Positions 1 through 8,386 of a stretch of 64,000 nt of DNA are shown piece by piece. The notes under the pieces were generated by a model, which saw only the letters and a program-made list of their open reading frames with translations, was not told the DNA's origin and ran no database searches. The position numbers and the translations under genes are program-made. Within the stretch, counting starts at the first letter, position 1; every line of letters begins with the position of its first letter. The DNA is from Lysobacter avium (GTDB lineage: Bacteria > Pseudomonadota > Gammaproteobacteria > Xanthomonadales > Xanthomonadaceae), in contig NZ_CP063657.1 in assembly GCF_015209745.1 (NCBI RefSeq), positions 1,240,001 through 1,304,000 of the forward strand, read 5' to 3'.

Positions 1-380
1 CGGGCCAGGTCGATCCCGCCTGCATCCTTCTGGATCTGACCCAGCGAGTCCGCGGCTTCGTGCAAGCGCGTGTTGGCGATGCCGAAATTGCGCTGGTCCA
101 GATCGACGGCAGTACGGTACAGGTCCACCCGCGCGCGCATCAGATGGTTGCGGTTCTGCACTTTCGCCAGGTCGGCCCTCGCCGCGCCAAGCGTCTGGTT
201 GCCCTGCTCGATCTGTTGCTCGTAATGCACCTTCTGCGTCGCCAACTCCTTGCGGCCCTGGCTCAGCCCCACGTAGTACAGGACGCCTGCGATCAGAATG
301 AATACCCCGACGGCAATGAGCATCGCCGTCGTGGACACGAGGTGACCCCGTCGGGGCGATGTTGTGGCTGTCTCGTTCAT
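1..380 (-). CDS. Membrane-anchored coiled-coil protein, C-terminus cut off by window edge
   Basis: The reading frame opens at an ATG and runs off the left end, so only about 126 N-terminal residues are visible. A polar arginine-containing N-terminus is followed by one strong hydrophobic segment (about residues 16-38). After it comes a Gln/Glu/Ala/Lys-rich stretch with the look of a coiled coil (about 40-90). This is the layout of an inner-membrane protein with a periplasmic helical domain. I do not recognise a family. It is divergent from the PRC-barrel gene across about 180 bases. Function is unknown. Confidence 0.6.
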   Translation of the reverse strand, partial: MNETATTSPRRGHLVSTTAMLIAVGVFILIAGVLYYVGLSQGRKELATQKVHYEQQIEQGNQTLGAARADLAKVQNRNHLMRARVDLYRTAVDLDQRNFGIANTRLHEAADSLGQIQKDAGGIDLA

Positions 381-562
381 GGCATGTCCTGAGGTGGTGG
401 TGATCCGACGTCCGGATCCTTACTGGGAGGGTACATCGTGCCTGACATGGCGCCGAAGATGAATGAAAGCTCCGTGCATCGGGCGATCTGGCCGCCACGA
501 TCACGAGCCGTCGGGCAGGGTGGTAACGCTACACCGCTTCCCCACTTCAAGGAGTACCTGCC

Positions 563-907
563 ATGGTCAATACCAATCAACATCTGTCCGCAACCAGCCT
601 CATCGGCGACGACATCAAGAACCCGCAAGGCGAATCACTGGGTGATTTGAAGGAACTGATGATTGACCTGGGTGCGGGAACCATCAGCTACGCGGTCGTC
701 GCGTTTGGCGGCGTGCTGGGCATGGGCGAAAAGCTCTTCGCCGTCCCGTGGCAGTCCCTCCGCGTCGACCACGAGAACAAGTGCCTCGTGCTGAACGTGT
801 CCAAGGAAAAGCTGAAGGACGCGCCAGGCTTCGACAAGAGCAATTGGCCCAACTTCAGCGACCCGACGTTCAGCGAGCAGATCGGTCGCTACTACCGCGC
901 TGGTTGA
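563..907 (+). CDS. PRC-barrel domain protein
   Basis: This 114-residue soluble protein has the beta-rich core of the PRC-barrel fold. An N-terminal 'I-G-D-D-I-x-N-x-x-G-E-x-L-G' segment is followed by an 'A-V-V-A-F-G-G-V-L-G-x-G-E-K-L-F-A-V-P-W' strand pair, typical of stand-alone PRC-barrel proteins (photoreaction-centre H-subunit/RimM-like). Such proteins are often stress-induced in proteobacteria, but the specific role is unknown. An AAGGAG ribosome binding site lies at 549-554, eight bases before the ATG. A strong intrinsic terminator follows, so it is probably a single-gene transcript. Confidence 0.85.
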   Translation: MVNTNQHLSATSLIGDDIKNPQGESLGDLKELMIDLGAGTISYAVVAFGGVLGMGEKLFAVPWQSLRVDHENKCLVLNVSKEKLKDAPGFDKSNWPNFSDPTFSEQIGRYYRAG

Positions 908-924
908 TTGCTGCAAGGGTCATG

Positions 925-958
925 AAGAGGCCGGCTTTTCGCCGGCCTCTTTTTTTTT
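925..958 (+). terminator. Intrinsic terminator after the PRC-barrel gene
   Basis: An 11-bp perfect stem (arm 925-935 pairs with 941-951) encloses a 5-base loop and runs straight into a T tract ending at 958. It lies 17 bases after the stop codon of the PRC-barrel gene. Confidence 0.92.
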
Positions 959-1013
959 AGCGGCATTGATCCTTCGATGCCACCCGGGGCGCCGTGCGAC
1001 AACCGGGTGCGGA

Positions 1014-1493
1014 TCAGCTCAGATCGACGTCCCCGGCCTTGGACTTGTAGCTCTCCTTGGGGTCGATGCCCAGAAGCAGCTTCACCCCGGCCACCATCGT
1101 GTGCTCGTTGAGCCATACGTGCGCGCTGTCCAGATCCATCCGCACCAGCCGAAGCTTCGGGTCGTCCTTGCCCTCGAACCATGCGCCAACAAACGGGTTC
1201 CAAAGGCGTTCGATCACGGCGCGGTCGTTGTCGATCACCACCTTGCCCGTAAATGAGGCGAACACCTCATGGTCCTTGGCGGTCAGCGTGCCCGTTGCGT
1301 GCTGGCCAGCACGACCTTCCAGAGCAATGCCGAAATCGGTTTCGCTTGAGGTGAAGAACCACATCGGGGACCTCTCGTCTTCCGCAATTCCGGTCATGGG
1401 CCTGGGGGGAACGGTATCGGTAGCGAGCATTACGGTCCGGTCGCTCTTGAGCGCCTTCCAGAATTTCTGTTCGAGTTCTTTCGCGTCGGCCAT
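1014..1493 (-). CDS. Pyridoxamine 5'-phosphate oxidase-fold protein (general stress protein 26-like)
   Basis: This 159-residue protein resembles the flavin-binding split-barrel family that includes general stress protein 26. Typical elements are 'R-T-V-M-L-A-T' near residue 20, the 'P-M-T' segment, 'M-W-F-F-T-S' near 45, 'S-F-T-G-K-V-V-I' near 80 and 'W-N-P-F-V-G-A-W-F-E-G-K-D-D-P' near 98. These are the strands that line an FMN or F420 pocket in the family. The ATG follows a weak AGGA site. It is separate from the glucose dehydrogenase downstream. The substrate is unknown. Confidence 0.8.
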   Translation of the reverse strand: MADAKELEQKFWKALKSDRTVMLATDTVPPRPMTGIAEDERSPMWFFTSSETDFGIALEGRAGQHATGTLTAKDHEVFASFTGKVVIDNDRAVIERLWNPFVGAWFEGKDDPKLRLVRMDLDSAHVWLNEHTMVAGVKLLLGIDPKESYKSKAGDVDLS

Positions 1494-1590
1494 GGGGAAG
1501 TCCTGTAGGAGGGGACCTTATTGGACCAGCGTGACTGTCAGCATCGCGAGAACGATCCGGTCCCCAGCGAACCGGCGGTGCGCGCGGCGG

Positions 1591-4122
1591 CTAGGGCGCT
1601 GGCGTGGTCCGTGGCAATGCGTAGGCGATGACCGAGTCGCCGGTTTTCGTCCCGGTGTAGCGGTGCCCGCCCGCGACCACGACCACATACTGCCGGCCGT
1701 CACGCCCAAGGTAGGTCGCAGGGGTGGACTGGCCGCCTGCGGGAAGACGTGCTTTCCAGATTTCCCTGCCGTCAGCGATGTCATACGCACGGACGTAGTA
1801 GTCCACCGTTCCCGACAGGAATGCCAGACCACCGGCAGTCAGGATCGGCCCACCGATCCCGGGCACGCCCGTTTTAAGGGGCAGCGGCACCGGAGCCATG
1901 TCGCGGACGGTGCCGTTGACGCGCTGATAGATTTTTTTGCCGGTGCTCAGGTCCACACCCGCGATATACCCCCACGGAGGCTGCTGGCAGGGCAGGCCGA
2001 TGCGCGACATGAAAGGCCGGAGTACCGCGGCATAGGGCGCGCCGAAATTCTCGTTGCCCATTGGCTGACCCGGCGCTGAGGCGACCTTCTCCAGGGTGTC
2101 GGGCCGGGGAATCAGCTGTGCGGTGAAGCCCAGGTACACCGGCATGGCAAACATCACCTGACGTGCCGGGTCCACCGCCACTGCGCCCCAGTTGAAGACG
2201 CCGAAGCTGCCCGGATGGGTAAGCGAGCCCTGCACGCTGGGTGGCGTGAAACGCCCCTCATAGAGCAGCTTCGCCAGATCAATGCGGCACAGCATCTGGT
2301 CTACCGGCGTCATTCCCCACATCTGCGCCGGGGTGACGTCTTCGGGCGCAAAGGAGATCGCCGAGACCGGCTGTGTCGCGGACACGGGTTCTCCGGCAAT
2401 CGCGTTCTGCGACACCGGCAGCTCGCGCACGGGGTGCACGGGTTTGCCGGTGGCACGATCCAGGACGAAAACATCGCCCTGCTTGGTCGGCTGGACCAGC
2501 GCAGCCACGCGACGCCCGTCGATCGTCAGATCGACCAGGCTGGGCTGCGCAGGCACGTCGTAGTCCCAGATGTCGTGGTGGACGGCCTGGAACGTCCAGC
2601 GCACCTCGCCCGTCGCCACATCCAGCGCCGTCACCGTGTTGGAGAACTTCTCCACTGCCGCCGAGCGCCCGATGCCGTACTGGTCGGGTGAGCTTGCGCC
2701 AAAGGGCAGGTAGACCATTCCCAGTTCAGGATCGTAGCTCGCCACGCTCCAGCTGTTGGGGGCGTTCGCGGTGTAGGTGTCACCATCGGCGATGGGGGTG
2801 GTCGCTTCGGGATTGGCAGCGTCGAAATTCCAGACCAGCTCACCGGTATTCAGGTCGAATGCGCGCACTACGCCCGACGGCTGGGTGGTGGAAAGATTGT
2901 CATCGATGCCGCCGCCGACCACGATGACATTGTCTGCCACCAAGGCCGGCGACGTGCTGTAGAACGCGCCCGGCGAGACGTTGGGCATGCCCTGCCACAG
3001 GTTGACGGTGCCATCCGGACCGCCAAAGCCCGGGCAGATGACGCCGGTTTCCGCGCTCAGCGCGATGAGCCGCGCATCGCGCGTTGCGACGAAGACGCGA
3101 CGGTGGCAGTCGCGGCGCATCGGTGTGGCTGCAACGGTCTGCGTGCCGAGCACGACCGGATTGGGATCGCCCGCGACGGCCGTGCCGGCGACGATGTTGT
3201 GGGAGACGCCCGCAGCGAGCGTGGTCGCCACCGCTCGGCTGGCAGCAATGAGTTGCCGGGCCTGGGAGTTGTCCGCCTCGGGGAGATCGGTCGGGGCGGC
3301 AGCAGCGCCATCATCGTGGTAGCTGACACCGCGGCAGGTGGTGTAGCGGGCGAGGGCAAGCGGCAGATCCACCAGTTCTGGATCAAAGCGCCAGCGCTCC
3401 TCGCCGGTTACCGGATCGAGCGCGATGACCTCGCTGCGCGGTGTGCAGACGAACATCGTGTCGTTGACGATCAGCGGGGTGGCCTCCACCGCACTGCCCG
3501 GCAGGTCGGGGTGGATGTCCCCGGCGTGGAACTCCCAGACTTTCTCCAGACCTGCAACGTTGGCGGTGGTGATCTGGTCCAACGGTGAGTACCGCTGCCC
3601 GGCAGCGGTTCGTCCATAGGCGACCCAGTCTCCCGGTGCCACCGGATCGACGGCGCGCGCACGCTCCGCCATGCGCTCGGACGACAGCGTTCCATGGATT
3701 TCGTGGGGGTGTGAAAAAAGCGAAATTCCCGCAACGACCGCACCCACGGCAAGGGCGCCGATCAGGCTGCCGCGATCAAGGTCGAAAACGCGTCGATTTC
3801 CGTTTCGTAGTGGCAACGAAGCGGTGACTGCGGGCAGGAGCAACAACAGGCCCAGGAGCACGATGACACCCTCGCGTGGCGCCATTGCCCACCAGTCAAA
3901 GCCGACCTCCCAGACCGCCCAGCCGAGGCTGACTGCGATAACCATGGCGTAGGCAAGCAAGGCGGAGCGCCTGCGCAGCAACAGAAGCACTGCCGAGGCA
4001 ATCAGCGGCAACGCCAGAAGCGCAAAGCCCCAGGAACCTCCCAGGCCGATCAGTTGCACTCCGCCAAGCGCCAGCGTGACTCCAAGAACAAGGATGACGA
4101 TGGCAAGCAGTGTACGGACCAT
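1591..4122 (-). CDS. gcd: Membrane-bound PQQ-dependent glucose dehydrogenase
   Basis: This 843-residue quinoprotein oxidises glucose to gluconolactone on the periplasmic side and passes electrons to ubiquinone. The first roughly 140 residues form about five closely spaced hydrophobic helices, the membrane anchor of this family. From about residue 160 the PQQ beta-propeller begins: 'W-x-x-Y-G-R-T-x-x-G-x-R-Y-S-P-L-x-Q-I' and 'V-x-x-L-x-x-V-W-E-F-H-x-G-D'. Repeated W-type motifs follow ('L-V-W-N-F-D', 'V-R-W-T-F-Q', 'Q-x-V-H-H-D-I-W-D-Y-D-V-P-A-Q-P'). The C-terminal 'G-G-x-x-T-x-x-G-L-A-F' and 'G-R-Q-Y-V-V-V-V-A-G-G-H' are also typical. Length matches the family (about 800). No pqq biosynthesis genes are in the window. 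Confidence 0.93.
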   Translation of the reverse strand: MVRTLLAIVILVLGVTLALGGVQLIGLGGSWGFALLALPLIASAVLLLLRRRSALLAYAMVIAVSLGWAVWEVGFDWWAMAPREGVIVLLGLLLLLPAVTASLPLRNGNRRVFDLDRGSLIGALAVGAVVAGISLFSHPHEIHGTLSSERMAERARAVDPVAPGDWVAYGRTAAGQRYSPLDQITTANVAGLEKVWEFHAGDIHPDLPGSAVEATPLIVNDTMFVCTPRSEVIALDPVTGEERWRFDPELVDLPLALARYTTCRGVSYHDDGAAAAPTDLPEADNSQARQLIAASRAVATTLAAGVSHNIVAGTAVAGDPNPVVLGTQTVAATPMRRDCHRRVFVATRDARLIALSAETGVICPGFGGPDGTVNLWQGMPNVSPGAFYSTSPALVADNVIVVGGGIDDNLSTTQPSGVVRAFDLNTGELVWNFDAANPEATTPIADGDTYTANAPNSWSVASYDPELGMVYLPFGASSPDQYGIGRSAAVEKFSNTVTALDVATGEVRWTFQAVHHDIWDYDVPAQPSLVDLTIDGRRVAALVQPTKQGDVFVLDRATGKPVHPVRELPVSQNAIAGEPVSATQPVSAISFAPEDVTPAQMWGMTPVDQMLCRIDLAKLLYEGRFTPPSVQGSLTHPGSFGVFNWGAVAVDPARQVMFAMPVYLGFTAQLIPRPDTLEKVASAPGQPMGNENFGAPYAAVLRPFMSRIGLPCQQPPWGYIAGVDLSTGKKIYQRVNGTVRDMAPVPLPLKTGVPGIGGPILTAGGLAFLSGTVDYYVRAYDIADGREIWKARLPAGGQSTPATYLGRDGRQYVVVVAGGHRYTGTKTGDSVIAYALPRTTPAP

Positions 4123-4163
4123 TAGAGTGCTCCCAAAGCGGGCTCACCGAGGCGCCCGCAACA

Positions 4164-4195
4164 CAAAAAAAGACAGGGGCCTTGCGACCCCTGTC
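4164..4195 (-). terminator. Intrinsic terminator of the azurin gene
   Basis: Read on the minus strand, a stem of about 8 bp (4172-4179 pairs with 4188-4195) is followed by a T tract (A run 4164-4171 on the plus strand). It lies 35 bases beyond the azurin stop codon and before the glucose dehydrogenase start, separating the two transcripts. Confidence 0.85.
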
Positions 4196-4229
4196 CCGTC
4201 CCACATCTGCGTCATGGCACTCGGACGAA

Positions 4230-4826
4230 TTACTCGACCGCGATGCTGCCCTTCATGATGGCCGCGTGGCCAGGGAAGCTGCAGAAGAACTCGTACGGAC
4301 CGTCGCCCTTGATCTTGCTGACATCGAAGCTCACCGAGGTGCTCTCGCCGCCACCGATCATCTTGGTGTGGGCGATGACGCGATCGTCGCCGGGCTTCAC
4401 ATAGTCGTTGTCGATGCCGGCGCCCATGCCGTCAGCGGCGACCTTCTTCATGTCTTCCAGCGTGGTTATGACCACGTTGTGACCCATCGCGGCAACGGGC
4501 ATCTTGCCGGTGTGCTTCAGGGTGATCTTGAACTCGCTGCACGAGGCCGGAACGGTGATGGACTTGACGTTGAACTGCATCGCGTCATTGCCTTCGATCT
4601 CGGTCGCACAGTCGGTGACCACCGCCGCGCCGCCGGCGCCGACGGGAGCAGACGCCGTGGTGGACGCCGCCGGAGCGGTCTCAGCCGGAGCAGCCGTCTC
4701 GGCCGGTGCAGTCGTCGCAGGCGCGGTCGTCGCCGGTGCGGCCGGAACCGGCGGCGGGGACTTGTCGCCGCAAGCAGCGAGCGCCAGCGCACATGCAGCA
4801 GTCAGCACGGTAATTTTGACATTCAT
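4230..4826 (-). CDS. Azurin, predicted lipid-anchored (Laz-like)
   Basis: This is a type 1 copper protein that carries electrons in the periplasm. The 198-residue product starts with a lipoprotein signal peptide whose lipobox L-A-A-C places the lipidated cysteine at residue 19. A flexible Ala/Pro/Thr-rich linker follows (about 21-65), then a full azurin domain. Copper ligands are present: His116 ('G-H-N-V-V'), and Cys182, His187, Met191 in 'F-C-S-F-P-G-H-A-A-I-M-K-G'. Cys73 and Cys96 fit the azurin disulfide. The lipobox-plus-linker layout matches the Laz azurins known from Neisseria. It sits about 1.2 kb from the nos operon, so a role in feeding electrons to denitrification enzymes is plausible but inferred. 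Confidence 0.93.
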   Translation of the reverse strand: MNVKITVLTAACALALAACGDKSPPPVPAAPATTAPATTAPAETAAPAETAPAASTTASAPVGAGGAAVVTDCATEIEGNDAMQFNVKSITVPASCSEFKITLKHTGKMPVAAMGHNVVITTLEDMKKVAADGMGAGIDNDYVKPGDDRVIAHTKMIGGGESTSVSFDVSKIKGDGPYEFFCSFPGHAAIMKGSIAVE

Positions 4827-4953
4827 TGGAGAATCTCCTGTGGGGGTAAACGGTTACATGGTTGGCGCGCACAGCGTTGCGTAATGTGAAGGCGCTGCCC
4901 AGCCGACAGCTTACGCGCAGTTGCAATCGGGACCCAAATCCGATCTTCCTTGT

Positions 4954-5952
4954 TCAGGGATGGCGCATCTGCAGGGATATCTGTGAGATGCGTTCAACAA
5001 CGCGCCCCATGGCGGCCGCGGCCTCCTCGAACAGCTCGCCGTCGGCGTTGGCCATGACGGTTTCGAGCATGTCGGCCAGCGACTCGAGCGGCTTCTGCGC
5101 ATCGACGAGCAGGTGACGCGGATCTTCCGTGCCCGCCGAGGTGGCGGTCGCCTGGGATGCCCCGACCGGAGACGGGGATGTTGCGGCGGGAATCGCGCGC
5201 TCCAGCAATTCCGCACTGGCGTGGTCGCCGGCGTGACGCAATCGCGGCACCAACGCGCGATGCGCGGCAGCGATTACGGCTTCGTGCTGCGCCAAGGCAT
5301 CGCGCAGCTCCTCGATGGAGTCGATATCCGCGGGCTCACTGCGTGCCGGGCGTCGCTCGCGATGGTAGGCGCGGCGACGCCATTTGCGCAGCAACGCGGC
5401 GTGACGCAGCTCCTCGCCGCCCAGTTTCTCCGCCTCGGCCCTGATTTCCTCGTTCTCGGCATGCGCGGCCAGGTAGGCGTAGAAGGAAAACGCGCGCTCC
5501 TCGTTCTCGACCGCCAGGGCGAAGGCCCGATACGGCGTGAGCAGGGCGCTGCCAGCCACTTTGTCCCAGGAGGTGGAGAGGTCGGCCGGGAGCTGCCATT
5601 CGAAATCTTCGGCGGCTATGTCCGGCTCGCCCACCGAGGCGGCCCAGCGATCGACGGCCTGGACGTGGCTTTGCTCTTCTTCCAGCATCACCCGGAACGC
5701 GGCGGCGGTGGACGTCTCGCCGCGGCTCTCCATCAACTCGGCGAGGAACCTGTAGCGCCGGACCGCCTCGTCCTCGATCGCCTTGGCGATGCCCACAAGC
5801 GTGGGCATGTCGACCACGTCGATGTCGGGATCCTCGCGCAGCAGCGATCGCCGGCGCGCGTGCTCCCTGGCGCTGACACGCCGCTGGTTGGGAGTGTTCT
5901 GGGCGAGCGCCAAGGGCTCGCGGGATTCGTTGTCGGTAAGGGTTCGACGCAT
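4954..5952 (-). CDS. Ferritin-like (rubrerythrin-type) di-iron protein
   Basis: The 332-residue product has a four-helix ferritin-like core with carboxylate/histidine motifs expected for a di-iron site: Glu60/Glu62, 'E-E-E-Q-S-H' at 91-96, 'E-N-E-E-R-A-F' at 149-155 and 'E-E-L-R-H-A' at 180-185. The spacing resembles rubrerythrin/DUF2202-like proteins. No rubredoxin-type Cys4 domain is present. After residue 200 comes an Arg-rich segment and a separate helical domain (about 210-330) that I do not recognise. It is divergent from nosR with about 100 bases between starts, so the two may share control. Peroxide reduction or iron handling during anaerobic growth is possible. Confidence 0.75.
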   Translation of the reverse strand: MRRTLTDNESREPLALAQNTPNQRRVSAREHARRRSLLREDPDIDVVDMPTLVGIAKAIEDEAVRRYRFLAELMESRGETSTAAAFRVMLEEEQSHVQAVDRWAASVGEPDIAAEDFEWQLPADLSTSWDKVAGSALLTPYRAFALAVENEERAFSFYAYLAAHAENEEIRAEAEKLGGEELRHAALLRKWRRRAYHRERRPARSEPADIDSIEELRDALAQHEAVIAAAHRALVPRLRHAGDHASAELLERAIPAATSPSPVGASQATATSAGTEDPRHLLVDAQKPLESLADMLETVMANADGELFEEAAAAMGRVVERISQISLQMRHP

Positions 5953-6051
5953 AACGGAAGCCTCGGATATACTCGCCGCGGAAGGGCTGTCGCGAAGCGT
6001 GGCTGCGGCAGCGCGGCTTCAATCATCCTACAAGCATCCCGGGGTTGGATT

Positions 6052-8331
6052 TTGAGAGATCCCACAAGCGTGTCCTGGCGAGTCGTCCTTGCCCTTGTTC
6101 TCTTCGCGGCGTTTTCCTGGCTGCCGGCCAGTGCGCAGAATGCAGCGACCTTCGACACTTTTGTGAATCAGGTGGTTCCCGGTGAGGTCGTTCCCGGTGC
6201 CGACCGCTTCGGTCCTACCCAGCAGTCCCCCCCGGTCGCCCAGGTGTTCCGCGGCGATGAGTTGGTCGGCTACGCGTACCTGAACTCGCAGTACGTAAAC
6301 GCAGACGGCTACTCCAGCAAGCCGATCCACATCATCGTCGGGCTGGACACGACGGGCACGATCGTCGGCATGAAGATGGTGGCCCACAGCGAACCGATCG
6401 TGCTGATCGGTATTCCCGAGAAGCGTGTCATCGACTACATGGCGGCCTTCATCGGTTACAACCCGCTGAAGGCAGCGGCCGATGGCAGCGGGCCACCCCG
6501 CGTGAACCTGGTCAGCGGTGCAACGGTCACCGCGCTGGTCATGGGCGAAAGCATTACCCGATCGGCTGTGCGCGTGGCGCGGCTGCTCGGGCTGGGCGGC
6601 GCGGGCCCGGCGGGCGGCGGCGCCTCGGCGGCGCGCTCGATCGACGCCGGGGCGGGGGAGGTCCAGGGTTGGCAGGACCTGCTGGAGGAGGGCGGCGTCA
6701 AGCATCTCCACCTGACGGTGGGCGAGGTCAACAGCAAATTCCTGGAAAGCGGCGACCCGGTGGCGGCGAAATTCCCGCAGGCGGGCGCCGACGATGAGAC
6801 GTTCATCGACCTGTACGTCGCACTGGTATCGCAGCCGGCAATCGGACGCAGCCTGCTGGGCGACAGCGAGTACGCCAGCATGCAGCAGATGCTGGGAACC
6901 GATCAGCAGGCCATCCTGGTGGCCGGCGACGGAATCTACTCATTCAAGGGTTCGGGATACGTGCGCGGCGGCATCTTCGACCGCATCGAGCTCGTCCAGG
7001 GCGCCGAGACGATCCGCTTCCGCGACCAGTTGCATCGACGCGTGGGTGTGATCGCGGCGGAGGGCGCACCGGCGCTGAAGGAAATCGGGATCTTCATCAT
7101 CCCCGAGGGCAGCGAGTTCGACCCGACGGCACCGTGGCGACTGCAGTTGCTGGTCCAGCGCGCGACCGGCGCGCTGACCAAGGTGTTCGAGTCGTTTGAT
7201 CTTCCGTACGCGATTCCGGCTCGCTACACCAAGGCGGATGCGCCGGTGGCTGGCGACGGAGCGGGTGCGGTCACGGCACCTGCAACAACACCCGGTCAGG
7301 CCGCGCCGGCACTGGCGGGCGGTTCGGGCGACCCGACCCAATGGTTCGGCGAAGAGGAGGAAGGGGACCCGCTGTGGAAGCGGATCTGGCAGAGCAAGGT
7401 CGTGGCCATCGCCGTACTGGGCATCATGCTCGTTGTTCTGACCCTGATCTTCTTCTTCCAGGACGTGCTGGTGAAGCACGAGAAGATCTTCGACCGCGTT
7501 CGCCTCGCCTACCTTGCAACCACGCTGTTCTGGCTTGGCTGGGTCGCCCAGGCGCAGCTGTCGGTGGTCAACGTGCTGACCTTTTTCAGCTCGCTTCGCG
7601 CCGGCTTCAACTGGTCCTCGTTCCTGATCGACCCGCTGATCTTCATCCTGTGGTGTTCGGTGGCGGTATCACTGCTGTTCTGGGGACGCGGTGCGTTCTG
7701 CGGCTGGCTGTGTCCCTTCGGCGCGTTGCAGGAGCTGAGCAACCGCATCGCGAAGGCGCTGAAGGTGCCGCAACTCAAGATTCCCTGGGCGGTCCACGAG
7801 CGCCTGTGGCCGATCAAATACATCATCTTCCTTGGGCTGTTCGCGGTGTCGCTGGGTTCCCTGGCCTTCGCCGAGCAGCTTGCGGAAGTCGAGCCCTTCA
7901 AGACGGCGATCGTGCTCCACTTCATGCGTGAGTGGTGGTTCGTCCTGTTTGCCGTGTCGCTGATCGTCGCCGGACTGTTCGTTGAACGCTTCTTCTGCCG
8001 CTACATGTGCCCTCTGGGCGCCGCGCTGGCAATTCCCGGACGCATGCGGATGTTCAACTGGCTGAAGCGCTACCGCGAATGCGGCAATCCGTGCATGCGC
8101 TGCTTCAAGGAGTGCCCGGTGGAGGCGATCCATCCGGAAGGGCACATCAACCCGAACGAATGCATCCAGTGCCTGCACTGCCAGGTTCTGTACCACAGCG
8201 AACAGAAGTGCCCGGTCAAGATCCAGCGCCGGCTGAAGCGCGAGAAGCGCGAGGCATTCGCGCAGCGCATTCCCATCGCCGTCCTGCCCGACAAGGACGG
8301 ACCCGACCCTCAACCCGAACCCGCGTCCTGA
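6052..8331 (+). CDS. nosR: NosR, transmembrane iron-sulfur flavoprotein of N2O respiration
   Basis: NosR supplies electrons to and supports expression of nitrous oxide reductase. An N-terminal signal-like helix is followed by a periplasmic FMN-binding domain. The flavinylation motif S-G-A-T-V-T sits at 155-160 (Thr160 the likely FMN-linked residue). Then come transmembrane helices, two cytoplasmic 'C-x3-C-P' motifs ('C-G-W-L-C-P-F-G', 'C-R-Y-M-C-P-L-G') and a C-terminal pair of [4Fe-4S] ferredoxin motifs near 675-715. The best start is the TTG at 6052 (759 residues, normal for NosR), as the open frame continues upstream over the ferritin-like gene without support. GTG at 6070 is an alternative. 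It heads the nos operon. Confidence 0.93.
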   Translation: MRDPTSVSWRVVLALVLFAAFSWLPASAQNAATFDTFVNQVVPGEVVPGADRFGPTQQSPPVAQVFRGDELVGYAYLNSQYVNADGYSSKPIHIIVGLDTTGTIVGMKMVAHSEPIVLIGIPEKRVIDYMAAFIGYNPLKAAADGSGPPRVNLVSGATVTALVMGESITRSAVRVARLLGLGGAGPAGGGASAARSIDAGAGEVQGWQDLLEEGGVKHLHLTVGEVNSKFLESGDPVAAKFPQAGADDETFIDLYVALVSQPAIGRSLLGDSEYASMQQMLGTDQQAILVAGDGIYSFKGSGYVRGGIFDRIELVQGAETIRFRDQLHRRVGVIAAEGAPALKEIGIFIIPEGSEFDPTAPWRLQLLVQRATGALTKVFESFDLPYAIPARYTKADAPVAGDGAGAVTAPATTPGQAAPALAGGSGDPTQWFGEEEEGDPLWKRIWQSKVVAIAVLGIMLVVLTLIFFFQDVLVKHEKIFDRVRLAYLATTLFWLGWVAQAQLSVVNVLTFFSSLRAGFNWSSFLIDPLIFILWCSVAVSLLFWGRGAFCGWLCPFGALQELSNRIAKALKVPQLKIPWAVHERLWPIKYIIFLGLFAVSLGSLAFAEQLAEVEPFKTAIVLHFMREWWFVLFAVSLIVAGLFVERFFCRYMCPLGAALAIPGRMRMFNWLKRYRECGNPCMRCFKECPVEAIHPEGHINPNECIQCLHCQVLYHSEQKCPVKIQRRLKREKREAFAQRIPIAVLPDKDGPDPQPEPAS

Positions 8332-8386
8332 TCCCGTCGCGGCCAACACCATCCCCCGTATTCCGCTTCAAATGGAGAGAACGAAC

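Noticed and set aside
5113-6051. Upstream extension of nosR over the ferritin-like gene
   Set aside because: This part is the antisense of a gene with clear di-iron motifs, and NosR has normal length and a signal peptide from 6052.
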